64,000 bases of DNA, from NCBI RefSeq assembly GCF_028737215.1, contig NZ_JAQZAM010000011.1:1-64000 (forward strand), read 5' to 3'. Origin of the DNA: Actinomycetospora chibensis (GTDB taxonomy: Bacteria > Actinomycetota > Actinomycetes > Mycobacteriales > Pseudonocardiaceae). Below, one piece after another: positions 36,221 to 45,064 of the stretch. A model generated the notes under the pieces. The model saw nothing but the letters and a program-made list of their open reading frames with translations, did not search any database and was not told the origin of the DNA. How positions within the stretch are numbered: position 1 is the stretch's first letter; each line of letters begins with the position of its first letter. The translations under genes and the position numbers were made by a program.

Positions 36221-37378
36221 ACGAGGACGATCCGGACACCTCCCGGGGGTGGGGACGCGCCGGGCGAGCACGTCGTCGAGCCCGGCGCCGTGGGCCTCGA
36301 GGGCGGCGACGACGTCGGGGGGCGGATCCGCACCGGTGATCACCGCGACGGCCAGGACGGCGGCCGCCGGCGCGGTCTCGATGCCCGAGCCGCCCTGACC
36401 CGCGAACAGGTGCAGGCCGGGGTGCGCGGGGCGGTCGCCGATCACCAGGGCGCGGTCCGGGGCGAACGTGCGCAGTCCCGTCCAGCTGGTGACCACCGAG
36501 CGCAGGCCCAGCGTCGTCACGTCGTTGACGGCCTCGAGGGCGCGGGCGACGTCGAGCTCCTCGGGGCGGGGATCGCCCGGCTCGGCGGGGGTCTCCTCGG
36601 ACGGAGAGACCAGCAGGTACTCGCCCTCCGGCTTGGCGTACCAGCGCTCGCCCACGGAGACGGCGAACGGGTCGTCACGGCGGACCGGCGCACCGTCGGG
36701 CACCCGGGCGATGGCGATCGTGCGCCGCAGCGGGCGCAGGCCGATCGGCGCGGTGCCGGCGAGCGTGAGCAACCGGTCGGTCCAGGCACCGGCGGCGAGC
36801 ACGACCGTGTCGGTGTCGACGGTGTCGATGTCGGTGTCGTCCCCGATCCCGACGCGCCAGCCGGTCGCCGACGGGTGCAGCGCCGTGACCGGGGCCCCGG
36901 TCCGGATCTCCCCGCCGCGGGCCCGCAGGGTGCGGCGGTAGTGCTCGTGCAGGCCCAGCGGGTCGGCGTCCTGGGCGTCCTCGACCACGCCCGCCGCCCG
37001 CACGCGGTCCGCCCGCAGCGCCGGCCAGCGCCGGACGGCCTCGGCGACGGTGAGCTCGTCGACGGTGCCGAGCGTCAGGATCTCCTCGCGCAGCGTCCGC
37101 TCCTCGTCGTCGTCCTGAGCGATGTGCAGGACCGCGCGTGGCCGCAGGAACGGGTGGCCGGCCTCCTCGGCCAGGGCGGCGAAGCGGTCGCGCGAGGCGG
37201 CGACGAGCGCGCGGGCGGGCGCCGCGCCGTGACCCGGGATGTAGCTCGCGGCGGAGCGGCCCGTCGTGTGCCGGGCGAGCTCGCGCTCGCCCTCGACGAG
37301 CAGCACGTCACGGTCGCGCGCGAGCTCCGCGGCGACCGACATCCCGGCGATCCCGCCGCCGACGACGACCACACCCAT
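36218..37378 (-). CDS. FAD-dependent amino-acid oxidase-like oxidoreductase (DAO family)
   Basis: 386 residues. The N-terminal FAD loop VVVVGGGIAGMS (residues 3-14) and LLVEGERELARHTTGRSAAS are typical of DAO-type glycine or D-amino acid oxidases, as is the C-terminal LHLFAGQGGSGIETAP. Located directly after nadC, so it may be cotranscribed with nadABC; an L-aspartate or sarcosine-like substrate is possible but unproven. ATG 37378 puts the FAD loop at the N-terminus. A GTG at 37414, directly adjoining the nadC stop, is the alternative. A 6-bp hairpin (37391-37406) lies between the two. Confidence 0.82.
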   Translation of the reverse strand: MGVVVVGGGIAGMSVAAELARDRDVLLVEGERELARHTTGRSAASYIPGHGAAPARALVAASRDRFAALAEEAGHPFLRPRAVLHIAQDDDEERTLREEILTLGTVDELTVAEAVRRWPALRADRVRAAGVVEDAQDADPLGLHEHYRRTLRARGGEIRTGAPVTALHPSATGWRVGIGDDTDIDTVDTDTVVLAAGAWTDRLLTLAGTAPIGLRPLRRTIAIARVPDGAPVRRDDPFAVSVGERWYAKPEGEYLLVSPSEETPAEPGDPRPEELDVARALEAVNDVTTLGLRSVVTSWTGLRTFAPDRALVIGDRPAHPGLHLFAGQGGSGIETAPAAAVLAVAVITGADPPPDVVAALEAHGAGLDDVLARRVPTPGRCPDRPR

Positions 37379-37414
37379 GTGCGCGATCTTCCCGGCTGTC
37401 GCCGGGAACTTCAC

Positions 37415-38326
37415 TCACGTACGGAGGTCGAGGCCCAGATCGAGGACCGGCGCGGAGTGGGTGAGCGCGCCGACGGCGAGATAGTCGACGCCCGCGGCGG
37501 CGTGGGCGGCGGCGGTGTCGAGGGTCAGGCCGCCGGAGACCTCCAGGCCCGTGCCCGGCGCGCGGGCGTCGCGACGCACCACGGCCTCCGAGGTCTGCGC
37601 GGGCGTGAAGTTGTCGAGCAGGACCAGCTCGACACCGAGTCCGAGGACCTCGTCGAGTTGCGCGAACGAGTCGACCTCCACCTCGCACGGCAGGTCCGGC
37701 GCCGCGGCGCGGGCGGCGGCGAGCGCCGCGGTCACCGACCCCGCGGCGGCGACGTGGTTGTCCTTGATCAGGACCGCGTCGCCGAGCGACATCCGGTGGT
37801 TCACGCCGCCGCCGCAGCGCACGGCGTACTTCTGCAGCGCCCGCAGCCCCGGGACGGTCTTGCGGGTGTCGCGGATGCGGGCGCGGGTGCCCTCGACGGC
37901 GTCGACCCACGCCGCGGTGGCCGTCGCGACCCCGGAGAGCTGGCCGAGCAGGTTGAGCGCGGTGCGCTCGGCGGTCAGCAGGGTGCGCAGCGGCGCGCGG
38001 ACGGCGAGGGCGACGTCGCCGGGGGCCAGCCGGTCGCCGTCGGCGCGGCCGTCGAGAATCTCGAGATCGGGCCCGCAGACCCGCTCGAGCACCCGCACGG
38101 CCACCCCGACGCCGGCGAGCGTGCCCGCCGGGCGGGTGCGGAACTCCCCCACCGCCACGGCGCCCTCGGGCACGCACGCCTCGGTCGTGGCGTCCGGCCC
38201 GTCGCGCAGGTCCTCGTCGAGGGCGCGCGCGACCACCGCGTCGACGTCGGCGGCGTCGAGCGTGTCGGGCAGGGTCAGGGTCAGGGTCAGGGTCAGGGTC
38301 AGGGTCGCGGGCAGGGGCAGGGTCAT
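37415..38326 (-). CDS. nadC: nicotinate-nucleotide pyrophosphorylase (quinolinate phosphoribosyltransferase)
   Basis: Converts quinolinate and PRPP to nicotinate mononucleotide. The 303 residues show the QPRTase blocks TERTALNLLGQLSGVAT, IRDTRKTVPGLRALQKYAV, GGGVNHRMSLGDAVLIKDNH and EVEVDSFAQLDE. The ATG overlaps the nadB stop (ATGA) with GGAGG upstream. Unusually, residues 8-19 are six Thr-Leu pairs encoded by six copies of a hexanucleotide (38271-38306), inserted before the normal N-terminus. Otherwise normal length. Confidence 0.96.
   Translation of the reverse strand: MTLPLPATLTLTLTLTLTLPDTLDAADVDAVVARALDEDLRDGPDATTEACVPEGAVAVGEFRTRPAGTLAGVGVAVRVLERVCGPDLEILDGRADGDRLAPGDVALAVRAPLRTLLTAERTALNLLGQLSGVATATAAWVDAVEGTRARIRDTRKTVPGLRALQKYAVRCGGGVNHRMSLGDAVLIKDNHVAAAGSVTAALAAARAAAPDLPCEVEVDSFAQLDEVLGLGVELVLLDNFTPAQTSEAVVRRDARAPGTGLEVSGGLTLDTAAAHAAAGVDYLAVGALTHSAPVLDLGLDLRT
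38271..38306 (-). repeat. hexanucleotide tandem repeat in nadC
   Basis: Six perfect copies of AGGGTC on the plus strand (GACCCT on the coding strand), encoding (Thr-Leu) repeats at the NadC N-terminus. The repeat length is a multiple of three, so copy changes alter protein length without a frameshift. Confidence 0.9.
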
Positions 38327-39924
38327 GCCACACCTCCGTGGCGGGCGTCGGTGGTCCCGACGTGCAGCCGTCCGTCGGGGTCGAGCGCGACGGTGCTCGA
38401 GGCGCGCTGCCAGTGGTCGTCGGTGGCCGGGTGGTCGGTGCGGACGTGGCAGCCCCGTGTCTCGGTGCGCGACCCGGCCGCGGCGAGCAGGGCGTGCGCG
38501 GCGAGGGTCAGGGCGGCGTCCTCGGTCTCGGCGCGGGTCACCGGCAGCCGGAGGGTGCTGGCGGCCTCGACGGCGTCCGAGGCGGCGGCGAGCCCGGCGG
38601 CGTCGCGCCCGATCCCGGCGCTGCGGGTCAGCGCGGCCCGGAGCACGGCGCGGTCGGCCACGGGCACGGGCCGGGCGTGGGTCTCCGTGGGCTCGGCGAG
38701 CCGCCGCGGGCCGGCGAGCGCCCGCGCGACGTCGTCGGCCGCGCGGCGTCCCACGACGAGGCCCTCGAGCAGGCTGTTCGAGGCGAGCCGGTTGGCCCCG
38801 TGCAGGCCGGTGCGCGCGACCTCCCCCGCCGCCCAGAGCCCCGGCACCCCGGTGCGCCCGTGGGTGTCGGTGACGACGCCGCCGCACGAGTAGTGCGCGG
38901 CGGGCCGCACGGGGACCGGGTCGCGGGCGAGGTCGACGCCGATCGCCGCGCACGAGGCGGCGACCGTCGGGAAGCGCGCGACGACGTCCGGCACGCCCGT
39001 GGCGTCGAGCCAGACGTGGTCGACGCCGAGCGCCGCGATCCGCCGCGTGATCGCCGTGGCGACGACGTCGCGCGGGGCGAGGTCGCCGAGCGGGTGCACG
39101 CCGGCCGTGACCGAGGCGCCGGTCGTGTCGCGCAGCACCGCTCCCTCCCCGCGCAGGGCCTCGGTGACGAGCGGGGCGCGGCCCGGCCGTCCCCGCCCCG
39201 TGAACAGCGCCGTCGGGTGGAACTGGACGAACTCGACGTCGGCCAGCGTGGCGCCGGCACGCAGGGCGAGCGCCCAGCCGTCGGCGGTGGCCACGTCGGG
39301 GTTGGTCGTCGTCTCGTAGAGCCCGCCGACGCCGCCGGTCGCGAGCAGGACCGCGGGCGCCGCCAGCCGTCCCGCGCGCCCGTCCGCGTCGCGGACCTCC
39401 AGGCCCTGCACGGAGCCGTCGGGGCCGGTGAGCACCGACGACGCGGCGTGGCCGGCGAGCACGGTGAGCCCGGCGCGGTCACCGGCGGCCAGCAGCGCGC
39501 GCTCCACCTCGGCCCCGGTCGCGTCCCCGCCGGCGTGCACGACGCGCAGCGCCGAGTGCCCGCCCTCGCGGGTGCGGGCGAGGCGCGCGGCGGGGCCGTC
39601 GAAGACCGCGCCCTCGGCGCGCAGCCCCGTCACGGCCCGGGGGCCCGCGGCGAGGATCTCCGCGGCGGCACGGGCGTCGACCAGCCCGCCGCCGGCGGCG
39701 AGCGTGTCGGCGAGGTGGGCGTCGACGGAGTCGCCCGCCACATCACCGAGCACCACCGCGATCCCGCCCTGGGCCCAGCGCGTGCTCCCGGCGTCCGGGA
39801 CGTCCTTGGTGACGACGAGGACGCGCAGGCCGCGGCGCCGCGCCGCGAGCGCCGCGGTCAGCCCGGCGACCCCGGAGCCGACGACGACGAGGTCGGCGGT
39901 GGTCTCCCACTCCCCCGCGCTCAC
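38323..39924 (-). CDS. nadB: L-aspartate oxidase
   Basis: First step of de novo NAD synthesis: aspartate to iminoaspartate, with FAD. The 533 residues have the FAD loop [14 protein letters not shown] (about 13-26), [12 protein letters not shown], the active-site [11 protein letters not shown] and [29 protein letters not shown], all diagnostic of NadB within the succinate-dehydrogenase flavoprotein family. A C-terminal helical domain follows. GTG overlaps the nadA stop (GTGA); the stop overlaps nadC ATG. Confidence 0.96.
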   Translation of the reverse strand: MSAGEWETTADLVVVGSGVAGLTAALAARRRGLRVLVVTKDVPDAGSTRWAQGGIAVVLGDVAGDSVDAHLADTLAAGGGLVDARAAAEILAAGPRAVTGLRAEGAVFDGPAARLARTREGGHSALRVVHAGGDATGAEVERALLAAGDRAGLTVLAGHAASSVLTGPDGSVQGLEVRDADGRAGRLAAPAVLLATGGVGGLYETTTNPDVATADGWALALRAGATLADVEFVQFHPTALFTGRGRPGRAPLVTEALRGEGAVLRDTTGASVTAGVHPLGDLAPRDVVATAITRRIAALGVDHVWLDATGVPDVVARFPTVAASCAAIGVDLARDPVPVRPAAHYSCGGVVTDTHGRTGVPGLWAAGEVARTGLHGANRLASNSLLEGLVVGRRAADDVARALAGPRRLAEPTETHARPVPVADRAVLRAALTRSAGIGRDAAGLAAASDAVEAASTLRLPVTRAETEDAALTLAAHALLAAAGSRTETRGCHVRTDHPATDDHWQRASSTVALDPDGRLHVGTTDARHGGVA

Positions 39925-40925
39925 TCCCCGCCTCCGGGCCGCCCGATCTCGATCATCCGCCGGACGGCGCCGCGGGCGCGCTCGGCCGTCTCGAGGTCGA
40001 CGTGCACCTCGTCGCGCCCCTCGCGCAGCGCCCTCGTCAGCGCCCCCGGCGTGATCATCTTCATGTAACCGCAGGAGGCGCGGTCGTTGACCGCGCGGAA
40101 GGCGACGTCGGGGTTGGCGCGGCGCAGCTGGTGGAGCATGCCGACCTCGGTGGCGACGAGGACGCTGCGCTTGGTGGTGTTCTTCGCGGCGTCGAGCATC
40201 CCGCCGGTGGACAGGATGTGGACCTGGTCGGCGGGGACGGCGCCCGCGCCGGCGAGGTAGAGCGCGCTGGTCGCGCAGCCGCACTCGGGGTGCACGAACA
40301 GGTCGGCCTCCGGGTCGGCCTGGGCCTGCGCGGTGAGCTCGGCGCCGTTGATCCCGGCGTGGACGTGGCACTCGCCGGCCCAGATGTGCAGGTTCCGCCG
40401 GCCGGTGATGCGCTTGACGTGGGCGCCGAGGAACTGGTCGGGCAGGAAGAGGATCTCGCGGTCCTCGGGGATCGAGGCCACCACCTCGACGGCGTTCGAC
40501 GACGTGCAGCAGACGTCGGTCTCGGCCTTCACCGCCGCCGTCGTGTTGACGTAGCTGACGACGACCGCACCCGGGTGCTCGCTCTTCCACTCGCGGAGCT
40601 CGTCGGCGCTGATCGAGTCGGCGAGGCTGCAGCCGGCGCGCGCGTCGGGGATGAGCACGGTCTTGTCCGGCGCGAGGATCTTGGCGGTCTCGGCCATGAA
40701 GTGGACGCCGCAGAAGACGATCGTGCTCGCGTCGCTCGCGGCGGCGATCCGGCTCAGGGCCAGCGAGTCTCCGGTGTGGTCGGCGACGTCCTGGATCTCG
40801 GGGCGCTGGTAGTTGTGTGCGAGCACCACGGCGTCGCGCTCCCGCGCGAGCCTGCGGATCTCGTCGTCCCATCCCGGTCCGGCGGTCAGCGGCCCGACGA
40901 GGTCCGTGGCAGCGGTGACGGTCAT
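39921..40925 (-). CDS. nadA: quinolinate synthase A
   Basis: [4Fe-4S] enzyme condensing iminoaspartate with dihydroxyacetone phosphate to quinolinate. 334 residues with [23 protein letters not shown] (at 35-60), [29 protein letters not shown] and [13 protein letters not shown], supplying the cluster cysteines. ATG with GGGGGAGGAG upstream. First gene of nadABC; its promoter (-10 TACGGT, 41009-41014) lies next to a 23-bp palindrome (40979-41001). Confidence 0.97.
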   Translation of the reverse strand: MTVTAATDLVGPLTAGPGWDDEIRRLARERDAVVLAHNYQRPEIQDVADHTGDSLALSRIAAASDASTIVFCGVHFMAETAKILAPDKTVLIPDARAGCSLADSISADELREWKSEHPGAVVVSYVNTTAAVKAETDVCCTSSNAVEVVASIPEDREILFLPDQFLGAHVKRITGRRNLHIWAGECHVHAGINGAELTAQAQADPEADLFVHPECGCATSALYLAGAGAVPADQVHILSTGGMLDAAKNTTKRSVLVATEVGMLHQLRRANPDVAFRAVNDRASCGYMKMITPGALTRALREGRDEVHVDLETAERARGAVRRMIEIGRPGGGE

Positions 40926-40978
40926 CGCCGTCTCCTCCCCCGGCGGCCCCTCGGCGTCGAGGGCGGCCGGTCTCGGTG

Positions 40979-41014
40979 GTTTTCGCCTCGTGGTCGAAAA
41001 CATGCTCGACCGTA
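40979..41014 (-). promoter_or_regulatory. nadA promoter with candidate NrtR-type operator
   Basis: GTTTTCG (40979-40985) and CGAAAAC (40995-41001) are perfect inverted arms with a 9-base spacer. On the minus strand TACGGT (41009-41014) is a -10 box whose start would fall near 41002, so the palindrome covers the first transcribed bases. The divergent gene at 41151 encodes a Nudix-type NAD regulator, the likely binder. Site seen in sequence; assignment inferred. Confidence 0.65.
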
Positions 41015-41136
41015 CCCGCCACCCCGAGCCCCGCGCCAGCACCCGTCACGGGCAGTGGCGCGAACCACGTCCCGGCGCGCGAGGATGCGGCTTTCCGCGC
41101 GATGAGTGTCAGCGAGGCCGCAGGGCTTGCACGGCC

Positions 41137-41142
41137 TACGAT
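41137..41142 (+). promoter_or_regulatory. -10 box, leaderless promoter of the Nudix-type regulator
   Basis: TACGAT ends 8 bases before GTG 41151, without a Shine-Dalgarno sequence. Confidence 0.5.
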
Positions 41143-41150
41143 CACTCTCC

Positions 41151-41849
41151 GTGGAGACCGGAGGCGAGCAGGGCACCTACGCCCACGACGTGCTCGCGGT
41201 CGTCCTGCGCATCACGGGGTCGGTGCCCAGCGTGCTGCTCTGGCAGCGGGCCCGGGAGCCGCACGCCGGCCGGTGGGCGCTGCCCGGGGGGCGTCTGGGG
41301 CCCGACGAGGACGTCGAGGCCTCGGTGCGCCGCCACCTCGCCGAGAAGGTCGACCTCGCCGAGGTCGCCCACGTCGAGCAGCTCGGGGTGTTCTCCGACC
41401 CCCACCGCGGCCCGCCGCCCCGCCGTGTCGCCACCGCGTTCCTCGGCCTCGTGCCCTCCGACGCCGACCCGGCCGTCCCCCACGACACCGCCTGGCACCC
41501 GGTGGACGCGCTGCCGGAGACGGCGTTCGACCACGGGGCGATCACCCGGGACGGCGTCGACCGGCTGCGCGCCAAGCTGTCCTACACGAACATCGGCTTC
41601 GCGCTCGCCCCCGACGCCTTCACGGTCTCGGAGCTGCGCGACCTCTACGCCGCCGCCCTCGGGCACCGCGTCTCGGCGACCAACCTGCACCGCGTCCTGA
41701 CCCGCCGCGGCGTCCTGGTGCCCACCGGCGAGACCGCGCCGCCGGGCCCGAGCGGCGGGCGCCCGGCGGCGATGTACCGGTTCTCCGAGCACGAGCTGCG
41801 CGTGACCGACCCCTTCGCCGCGCTCCGGCCCCCCGGGCATGCCGTATGA
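41151..41849 (+). CDS. nrtR: Nudix-related transcriptional regulator of NAD synthesis (NrtR/NdnR type)
   Basis: 232 residues: an N-terminal Nudix-like domain (about 15-140) with WALPGGRLGPDEDVEASVRR and HLAEKVDL, followed by a winged-helix domain (about 145-230; AFTVSELRDLYAAALGHRVSATNLHRVL). The Nudix box is degenerate: the REUxEE core reads R-H-L-A-E-K, so hydrolase activity is probably lost and the domain serves as an ADP-ribose/NAD sensor, as in NrtR repressors. Divergent from nadABC, with a palindrome at the nadA promoter. Matches the Rv1593c position in M. tuberculosis (from memory). Confidence 0.82.
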   Translation: METGGEQGTYAHDVLAVVLRITGSVPSVLLWQRAREPHAGRWALPGGRLGPDEDVEASVRRHLAEKVDLAEVAHVEQLGVFSDPHRGPPPRRVATAFLGLVPSDADPAVPHDTAWHPVDALPETAFDHGAITRDGVDRLRAKLSYTNIGFALAPDAFTVSELRDLYAAALGHRVSATNLHRVLTRRGVLVPTGETAPPGPSGGRPAAMYRFSEHELRVTDPFAALRPPGHAV

Positions 41850-41879
41850 CGCCACCCGGCGGCGAGCCCTGCGGGGTCG

Positions 41880-41885
41880 TAGCGT
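41880..41885 (+). promoter_or_regulatory. -10 box, leaderless promoter of the LON-domain gene
   Basis: TAGCGT lies exactly 7 bases before GTG 41893, inside the 43-base gap after the regulator gene. Confidence 0.55.
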
Positions 41886-41892
41886 GGTCGCC

Positions 41893-42594
41893 GTGGTCGA
41901 GACGCTGCCCCTGTTCCCGCTGGGAACCGTGCTGCTTCCCGGCGCCTCGCTGCCACTGCACGTCTTCGAACCCCGCTACCGCCAGCTCACGATCGACCTG
42001 GTGACCGGGACGATCCCGGGCAAGCAGTTCGGGGTCGTCGCGGTGCGGGACGGCTGGAGTCCCGACGACGGCCGCGAGGGCCTGCACGACGTGGGCTGCA
42101 CGGCGTCGCTGCGCGAGGTGCGGCGCCTGCCCGACGGGCGCTTCGACCTGCAGACCACCGGCGACCGGCGCTTCCGCCTCGTCGACGTCGACGACTCCAC
42201 GGCGCCCTACCTCGTCGCCAACGTCGAGTGGCTCCCCGACGACGAGGGCGACTCCCCCACCGACCTCGCGCCGTTCGCGATGGCCGCCCGCGCCGCGCAC
42301 CGCCGCTACTGCACCACCGCCTGGCGCCAGCAGGGCGGCGGGGACGGCGAGATGCCCGCCGACCTCACCGACGAGGGGGCGACCGACGTCGCCGACCCCG
42401 AGCTCGCCCACATCCTCGCCGGCGACTGCCTCCTGCCGCTCTCCGACCGCCAGGAGCTGCTCGAGGAGACCTGCCCGATGCAGCGCCTGCAGCTGATCCG
42501 GCGTTCGATGACCCGCGAGGCGGTCCTGCTCGCCGAGCTGCGCGCGGTGTGGGCGCCGAGCGCCAAGTTCGCGGTCGAGCACAGCCCGAACTGA
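41893..42594 (+). CDS. LON-protease substrate-binding-domain protein
   Basis: 233 residues made of a stand-alone LON N-terminal domain: VETLPLFPLGTVLLPGASLPLHVFEPRY (residues 1-29) and GKQFGVVAVRDGW, followed by a helical part with RQELLEETCPMQRLQLIRR. No ATPase or protease modules. Such proteins are common in actinobacteria; their role is unknown. Three in-frame starts exist (41839, 41884, 41893); I chose 41893 because the -10 box spacing fits a leaderless start and the motif begins at once. Confidence 0.8.
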   Translation: MVETLPLFPLGTVLLPGASLPLHVFEPRYRQLTIDLVTGTIPGKQFGVVAVRDGWSPDDGREGLHDVGCTASLREVRRLPDGRFDLQTTGDRRFRLVDVDDSTAPYLVANVEWLPDDEGDSPTDLAPFAMAARAAHRRYCTTAWRQQGGGDGEMPADLTDEGATDVADPELAHILAGDCLLPLSDRQELLEETCPMQRLQLIRRSMTREAVLLAELRAVWAPSAKFAVEHSPN

Positions 42595-42607
42595 GGGCCG
42601 GCCGCTC

Positions 42608-43072
42608 GTGACCCTTCCCGTGCCGGGCCTCGAGTTCCTCGCCCACGTCGAGGTCGAGCTCGGCGAGCTGCTCGACCTCGGCGTCACCGATGCCGGTCAC
42701 CGGCGCATCGTCCCGATCGTCGGGGGCACCGTGACCGGCGAGCGCTTCTCGGGCGTCGTCCTGCCCGGCGGCGCCGACTGGCAGGTCGTCCACGACGACG
42801 GCGCCGTCACCATCGACACCCGCTACACGCTGCGCGCCGACGACGGCGCCCTCGTCCACATCCGCACCGGCGGGGTCCGCTCCGGACCCCGCAGGGTGCT
42901 CGACGCCCTGGGGCGCGGTGAGGACGTCGATCCATCGGCGTACTACTTCCGCGTCACGGCGACGTTCGAGACCGCGGCGCCGCAGTACCGCTGGATGACC
43001 CGGGTCCTCACGGTCGCCGTGGCCCGCCGGCAGGCGTCGGCCGTCGTCTACGACGCCTACACCGTCACCTGA
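42608..43072 (+). CDS. DUF3237 family protein
   Basis: 154-residue small beta-barrel protein with the family layout: EFLAHVEVELGELLDLG, RIVPIVGGTVTGERFSGVVLPGGADWQ, IDTRYTLRADDGALVHIRTGG and YYFRVTATFETAAPQYRWM. The family's biochemical role is not established. GTG start 13 bases after the LON-domain gene, so the two are likely cotranscribed. Its stop codon lies in a hairpin shared with the convergent dapE gene. Confidence 0.82.
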   Translation: MTLPVPGLEFLAHVEVELGELLDLGVTDAGHRRIVPIVGGTVTGERFSGVVLPGGADWQVVHDDGAVTIDTRYTLRADDGALVHIRTGGVRSGPRRVLDALGRGEDVDPSAYYFRVTATFETAAPQYRWMTRVLTVAVARRQASAVVYDAYTVT

Positions 43073-43095
43073 GGCGGGAGGACCGGCTCAGGTGA
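43065..43095. terminator. bidirectional terminator between convergent genes
   Basis: TCACCTGAG (43065-43073) and CTCAGGTGA (43087-43095) form a perfect 9-bp stem with a 13-base loop. Each arm contains one of the two stop codons (DUF3237 TGA; dapE TGA on the other strand). Confidence 0.65.
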
Positions 43096-44161
43096 GGGCG
43101 CCGAGCACCGCGCGGTAGGCCTCGGCGGCGGGGCCGATGAGGCCGGCGGGGGCGGTCTCGTCGGTGACATGGGCCTGCTCGGGCTCACCGGGGCCGAAGA
43201 CGATCGTGTCCGCACCGCCGAGGGCGGACGCCAGCACGCTCGCGTCGGTGAAATAGGTGGCGTAGCTCGGCGTCCCGCCCCCGAGCAGCTCGACCGTCCG
43301 CGCGACCCGGGCCGGGTCGGTGTCGATCAGCGGCAGCTCGACGAGGCGCTCGGTCTCGACGGGGGAGCCCGCGAGCCCGACCGTCGTGGCCTCGGCGGCG
43401 TCGGCCGTGTCGCCGGGGACCAGACGCAGGTCGACGGTGAGCGCGGCCCGGTCCGGCACGACGTTGGGCTGGACGCCGGCGCGCATCATCCCGACGTTCG
43501 CCGTGGTCGCGCCGTGCGTCGGGCTCGTCGGCCACCCGTCGTGCTCGTGGATCCGCACCGCGGCACGGGCCAGGTCGACCAGCGCGTTGTGGCCGAGGTC
43601 GGGCCGCGAGCCGTGCGCCGGAATGCCGCGGGCCCGCAGCACCAGCCACAGCACGCCCTTGTGGCCGAGGACGACGCGGTTCGAGGTCGGCTCGGCGACG
43701 AGCAGCGTCCCGGACGGGGTCAGCGCGTCGGCCGGGATCTCGCGGGCGCCCTCGCAGCCGGTCTCCTCGCCGAACGTCAGGACGACCTGCACGCCGCGCC
43801 CGCCCGCGCGGACGTGCTCGGCGGCCGCGACGACGGCCGCGGCGACGCCCGCCTTCATGTCGCTGCTCCCCCGCCCGCGCAGCCGCCCGTCGACGACGTC
43901 GCCGGCGAGCGGGTCGAACGACCACACGGCCTCGTCGGCGGGCACGGTGTCGAGGTGCCCGGTGAGCGTCACGGGCGTCTCGTCGCCGTGGCGCGCGACG
44001 ACGTTCGCCCGCCCCGGCCGGGTCTCGTGGACCGCGACGGACAGCCCGGCGTCGGAGAGGTGCCCGGCGAGCAGTGCCGCGGCCGCGCTCTCGCCACCGC
44101 CCCGGGTGTCGAGACGGACCAGTTCGCAGGCCAGGTCGACGGCGGCGTCCGTGCGACTCAT
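43088..44161 (-). CDS. dapE: M20-family deacylase, succinyl-diaminopimelate desuccinylase-like
   Basis: 357-residue zinc aminoacylase-fold enzyme. Metal and catalytic residues are in TLTGHLDTVPA (H and D), GRGSSDMKAGVAA, the general-base pair FGEETGCEG and the VAEPTSNRVVLGHKG block; the dimerisation domain follows (WLVLRARGIPAHGSRPDLGHNAL). This matches actinobacterial DapE, which frees LL-diaminopimelate for lysine and peptidoglycan, though related ArgE-like deacylases cannot be excluded. ATG with GGAGG 6 bases upstream; 19 bases after the membrane gene, so likely the last gene of a bioB-bsaP-membrane-dapE unit. Confidence 0.82.
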   Translation of the reverse strand: MSRTDAAVDLACELVRLDTRGGGESAAAALLAGHLSDAGLSVAVHETRPGRANVVARHGDETPVTLTGHLDTVPADEAVWSFDPLAGDVVDGRLRGRGSSDMKAGVAAAVVAAAEHVRAGGRGVQVVLTFGEETGCEGAREIPADALTPSGTLLVAEPTSNRVVLGHKGVLWLVLRARGIPAHGSRPDLGHNALVDLARAAVRIHEHDGWPTSPTHGATTANVGMMRAGVQPNVVPDRAALTVDLRLVPGDTADAAEATTVGLAGSPVETERLVELPLIDTDPARVARTVELLGGGTPSYATYFTDASVLASALGGADTIVFGPGEPEQAHVTDETAPAGLIGPAAEAYRAVLGALT

Positions 44162-44180
44162 GGGGTGCCTCCAGCGGGGA

Positions 44181-44828
44181 TCAGAGCGGGTCGTCCCGCC
44201 CCATGTCCTCGTGCCCGTCCACGATCGCGGAGAGCACGTAGGTCAGCGCCGCACCGAGGCCCGCGACCAGCGCGATCCACCACGGTCCCGGCGACGGCGG
44301 CAGGCTCGTCAGGACGGCGGGCACGGGCGCCCCGGGAGCCCCGGCCGTGCCGAGCGCCCGCGGGTCGACGAGCACCGGCACCGGCGAGGCCGCCCACGCG
44401 AGCAGCCCACCCACCCGGCCGGCGAGGACGGCGCCCACCAGCGATCCCACGGCGGCGGCCACGAGCAGCACCGGGCCGCGGCGGTGCCGGCGCCGCCAGG
44501 CCACCGCGCCCGCGATGACCCCGAACGACGCGACGAGCAGGACGTGGATCGCGACGGCGTCGAAGGCGTGGTCGGCCTCCCCCGACGGCGAGCCCGTCCC
44601 CGCGCCGGGCAGCGCCACCGTGTGCACGACGGGCGCCAGCAACGCCCACAGCGCACCGAGCGGGAGCCCGATCACGACGAGGATCGCGGCGTAGCGCAGC
44701 GCTCCCGGGAGATCTCCGCGCAGCTCGGTCCGCTCGAGCCGGCCCGTCGGCTCGAGCGGCAGGAAGTCGTCGTCCACGGTCATGGTCGAGCTCCGCTCCG
44801 CTGCGTCTCCCGTGTCGCCGGTCGTCAT
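44181..44828 (-). CDS. DUF2567-like integral membrane protein
   Basis: 215 residues with four membrane segments (about 45-65, 85-105, 113-135 and 165-190) and a polar C-terminus ([10 protein letters not shown]). Its position right after bioB-bsaP matches the M. tuberculosis Rv1591-type DUF2567 protein (from memory). The ATG at 44828 overlaps the bsaP stop (ATGA). A second ATG at 44783 ([10 protein letters not shown]) is possible; the segment between them is contributed by dispersed repeat copy B. Function unknown. Confidence 0.7.
   Translation of the reverse strand: MTTGDTGDAAERSSTMTVDDDFLPLEPTGRLERTELRGDLPGALRYAAILVVIGLPLGALWALLAPVVHTVALPGAGTGSPSGEADHAFDAVAIHVLLVASFGVIAGAVAWRRRHRRGPVLLVAAAVGSLVGAVLAGRVGGLLAWAASPVPVLVDPRALGTAGAPGAPVPAVLTSLPPSPGPWWIALVAGLGAALTYVLSAIVDGHEDMGRDDPL
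44782..44810 (+). repeat. dispersed 29-bp repeat, copy B
   Basis: Identical to copy A (24132-24160) at 27 of 29 bases. Here it sits inside the 5' end of the DUF2567-like gene, between the two candidate start codons, and supplies the peptide [10 protein letters not shown] on the coding strand. Confidence 0.6.
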
Positions 44829-45064
44829 GCGAAGCCGTTCGTCCCCGCCGACTCCCCGTGCCGGCTGCACCGTGCGGTCCACCCGACGGGGTCGACCTGC
44901 ACGACCATCCGCCGCGCGCACACCGGACAGTGCCGCGGCGGGTCGACGGTGGCGAGCCGTCGCTCGCATGCGGCGTGGTCGCCCTCGGCGCGAGCGCCCC
45001 CGCACCAGGCGCAGAAGGGCGCTGCCCCGGCGTCGGCGGCGGGCGGCTCCACGACGGCGCTCAC
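44825..45064 (-). CDS. bsaP: biotin synthase auxiliary protein
   Basis: 79-residue cysteine-rich protein directly after bioB. Six cysteines, in pairs and singles (C18, C21, C33, C46, C49, C66) and a histidine (H69), suggest an iron-sulfur or zinc centre. It matches the BsaP/Rv1590 family described as a helper that supports biotin synthase turnover in actinobacteria. GTG overlaps the bioB stop (GTGA), and its own stop overlaps the membrane gene. Too short and Cys-rich to be chance in this context. Confidence 0.8.
   Translation of the reverse strand: MSAVVEPPAADAGAAPFCAWCGGARAEGDHAACERRLATVDPPRHCPVCARRMVVQVDPVGWTARCSRHGESAGTNGFA

Noticed and set aside
38271..38306. Possible CRISPR-like repeat
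   Set aside because: The hexamers are directly adjacent with no spacers and lie in frame in nadC.
41151..41849. Active Nudix hydrolase annotation
   Set aside because: The catalytic REUxEE motif is replaced by RHLAEK and a winged helix follows, which fits a regulator better.
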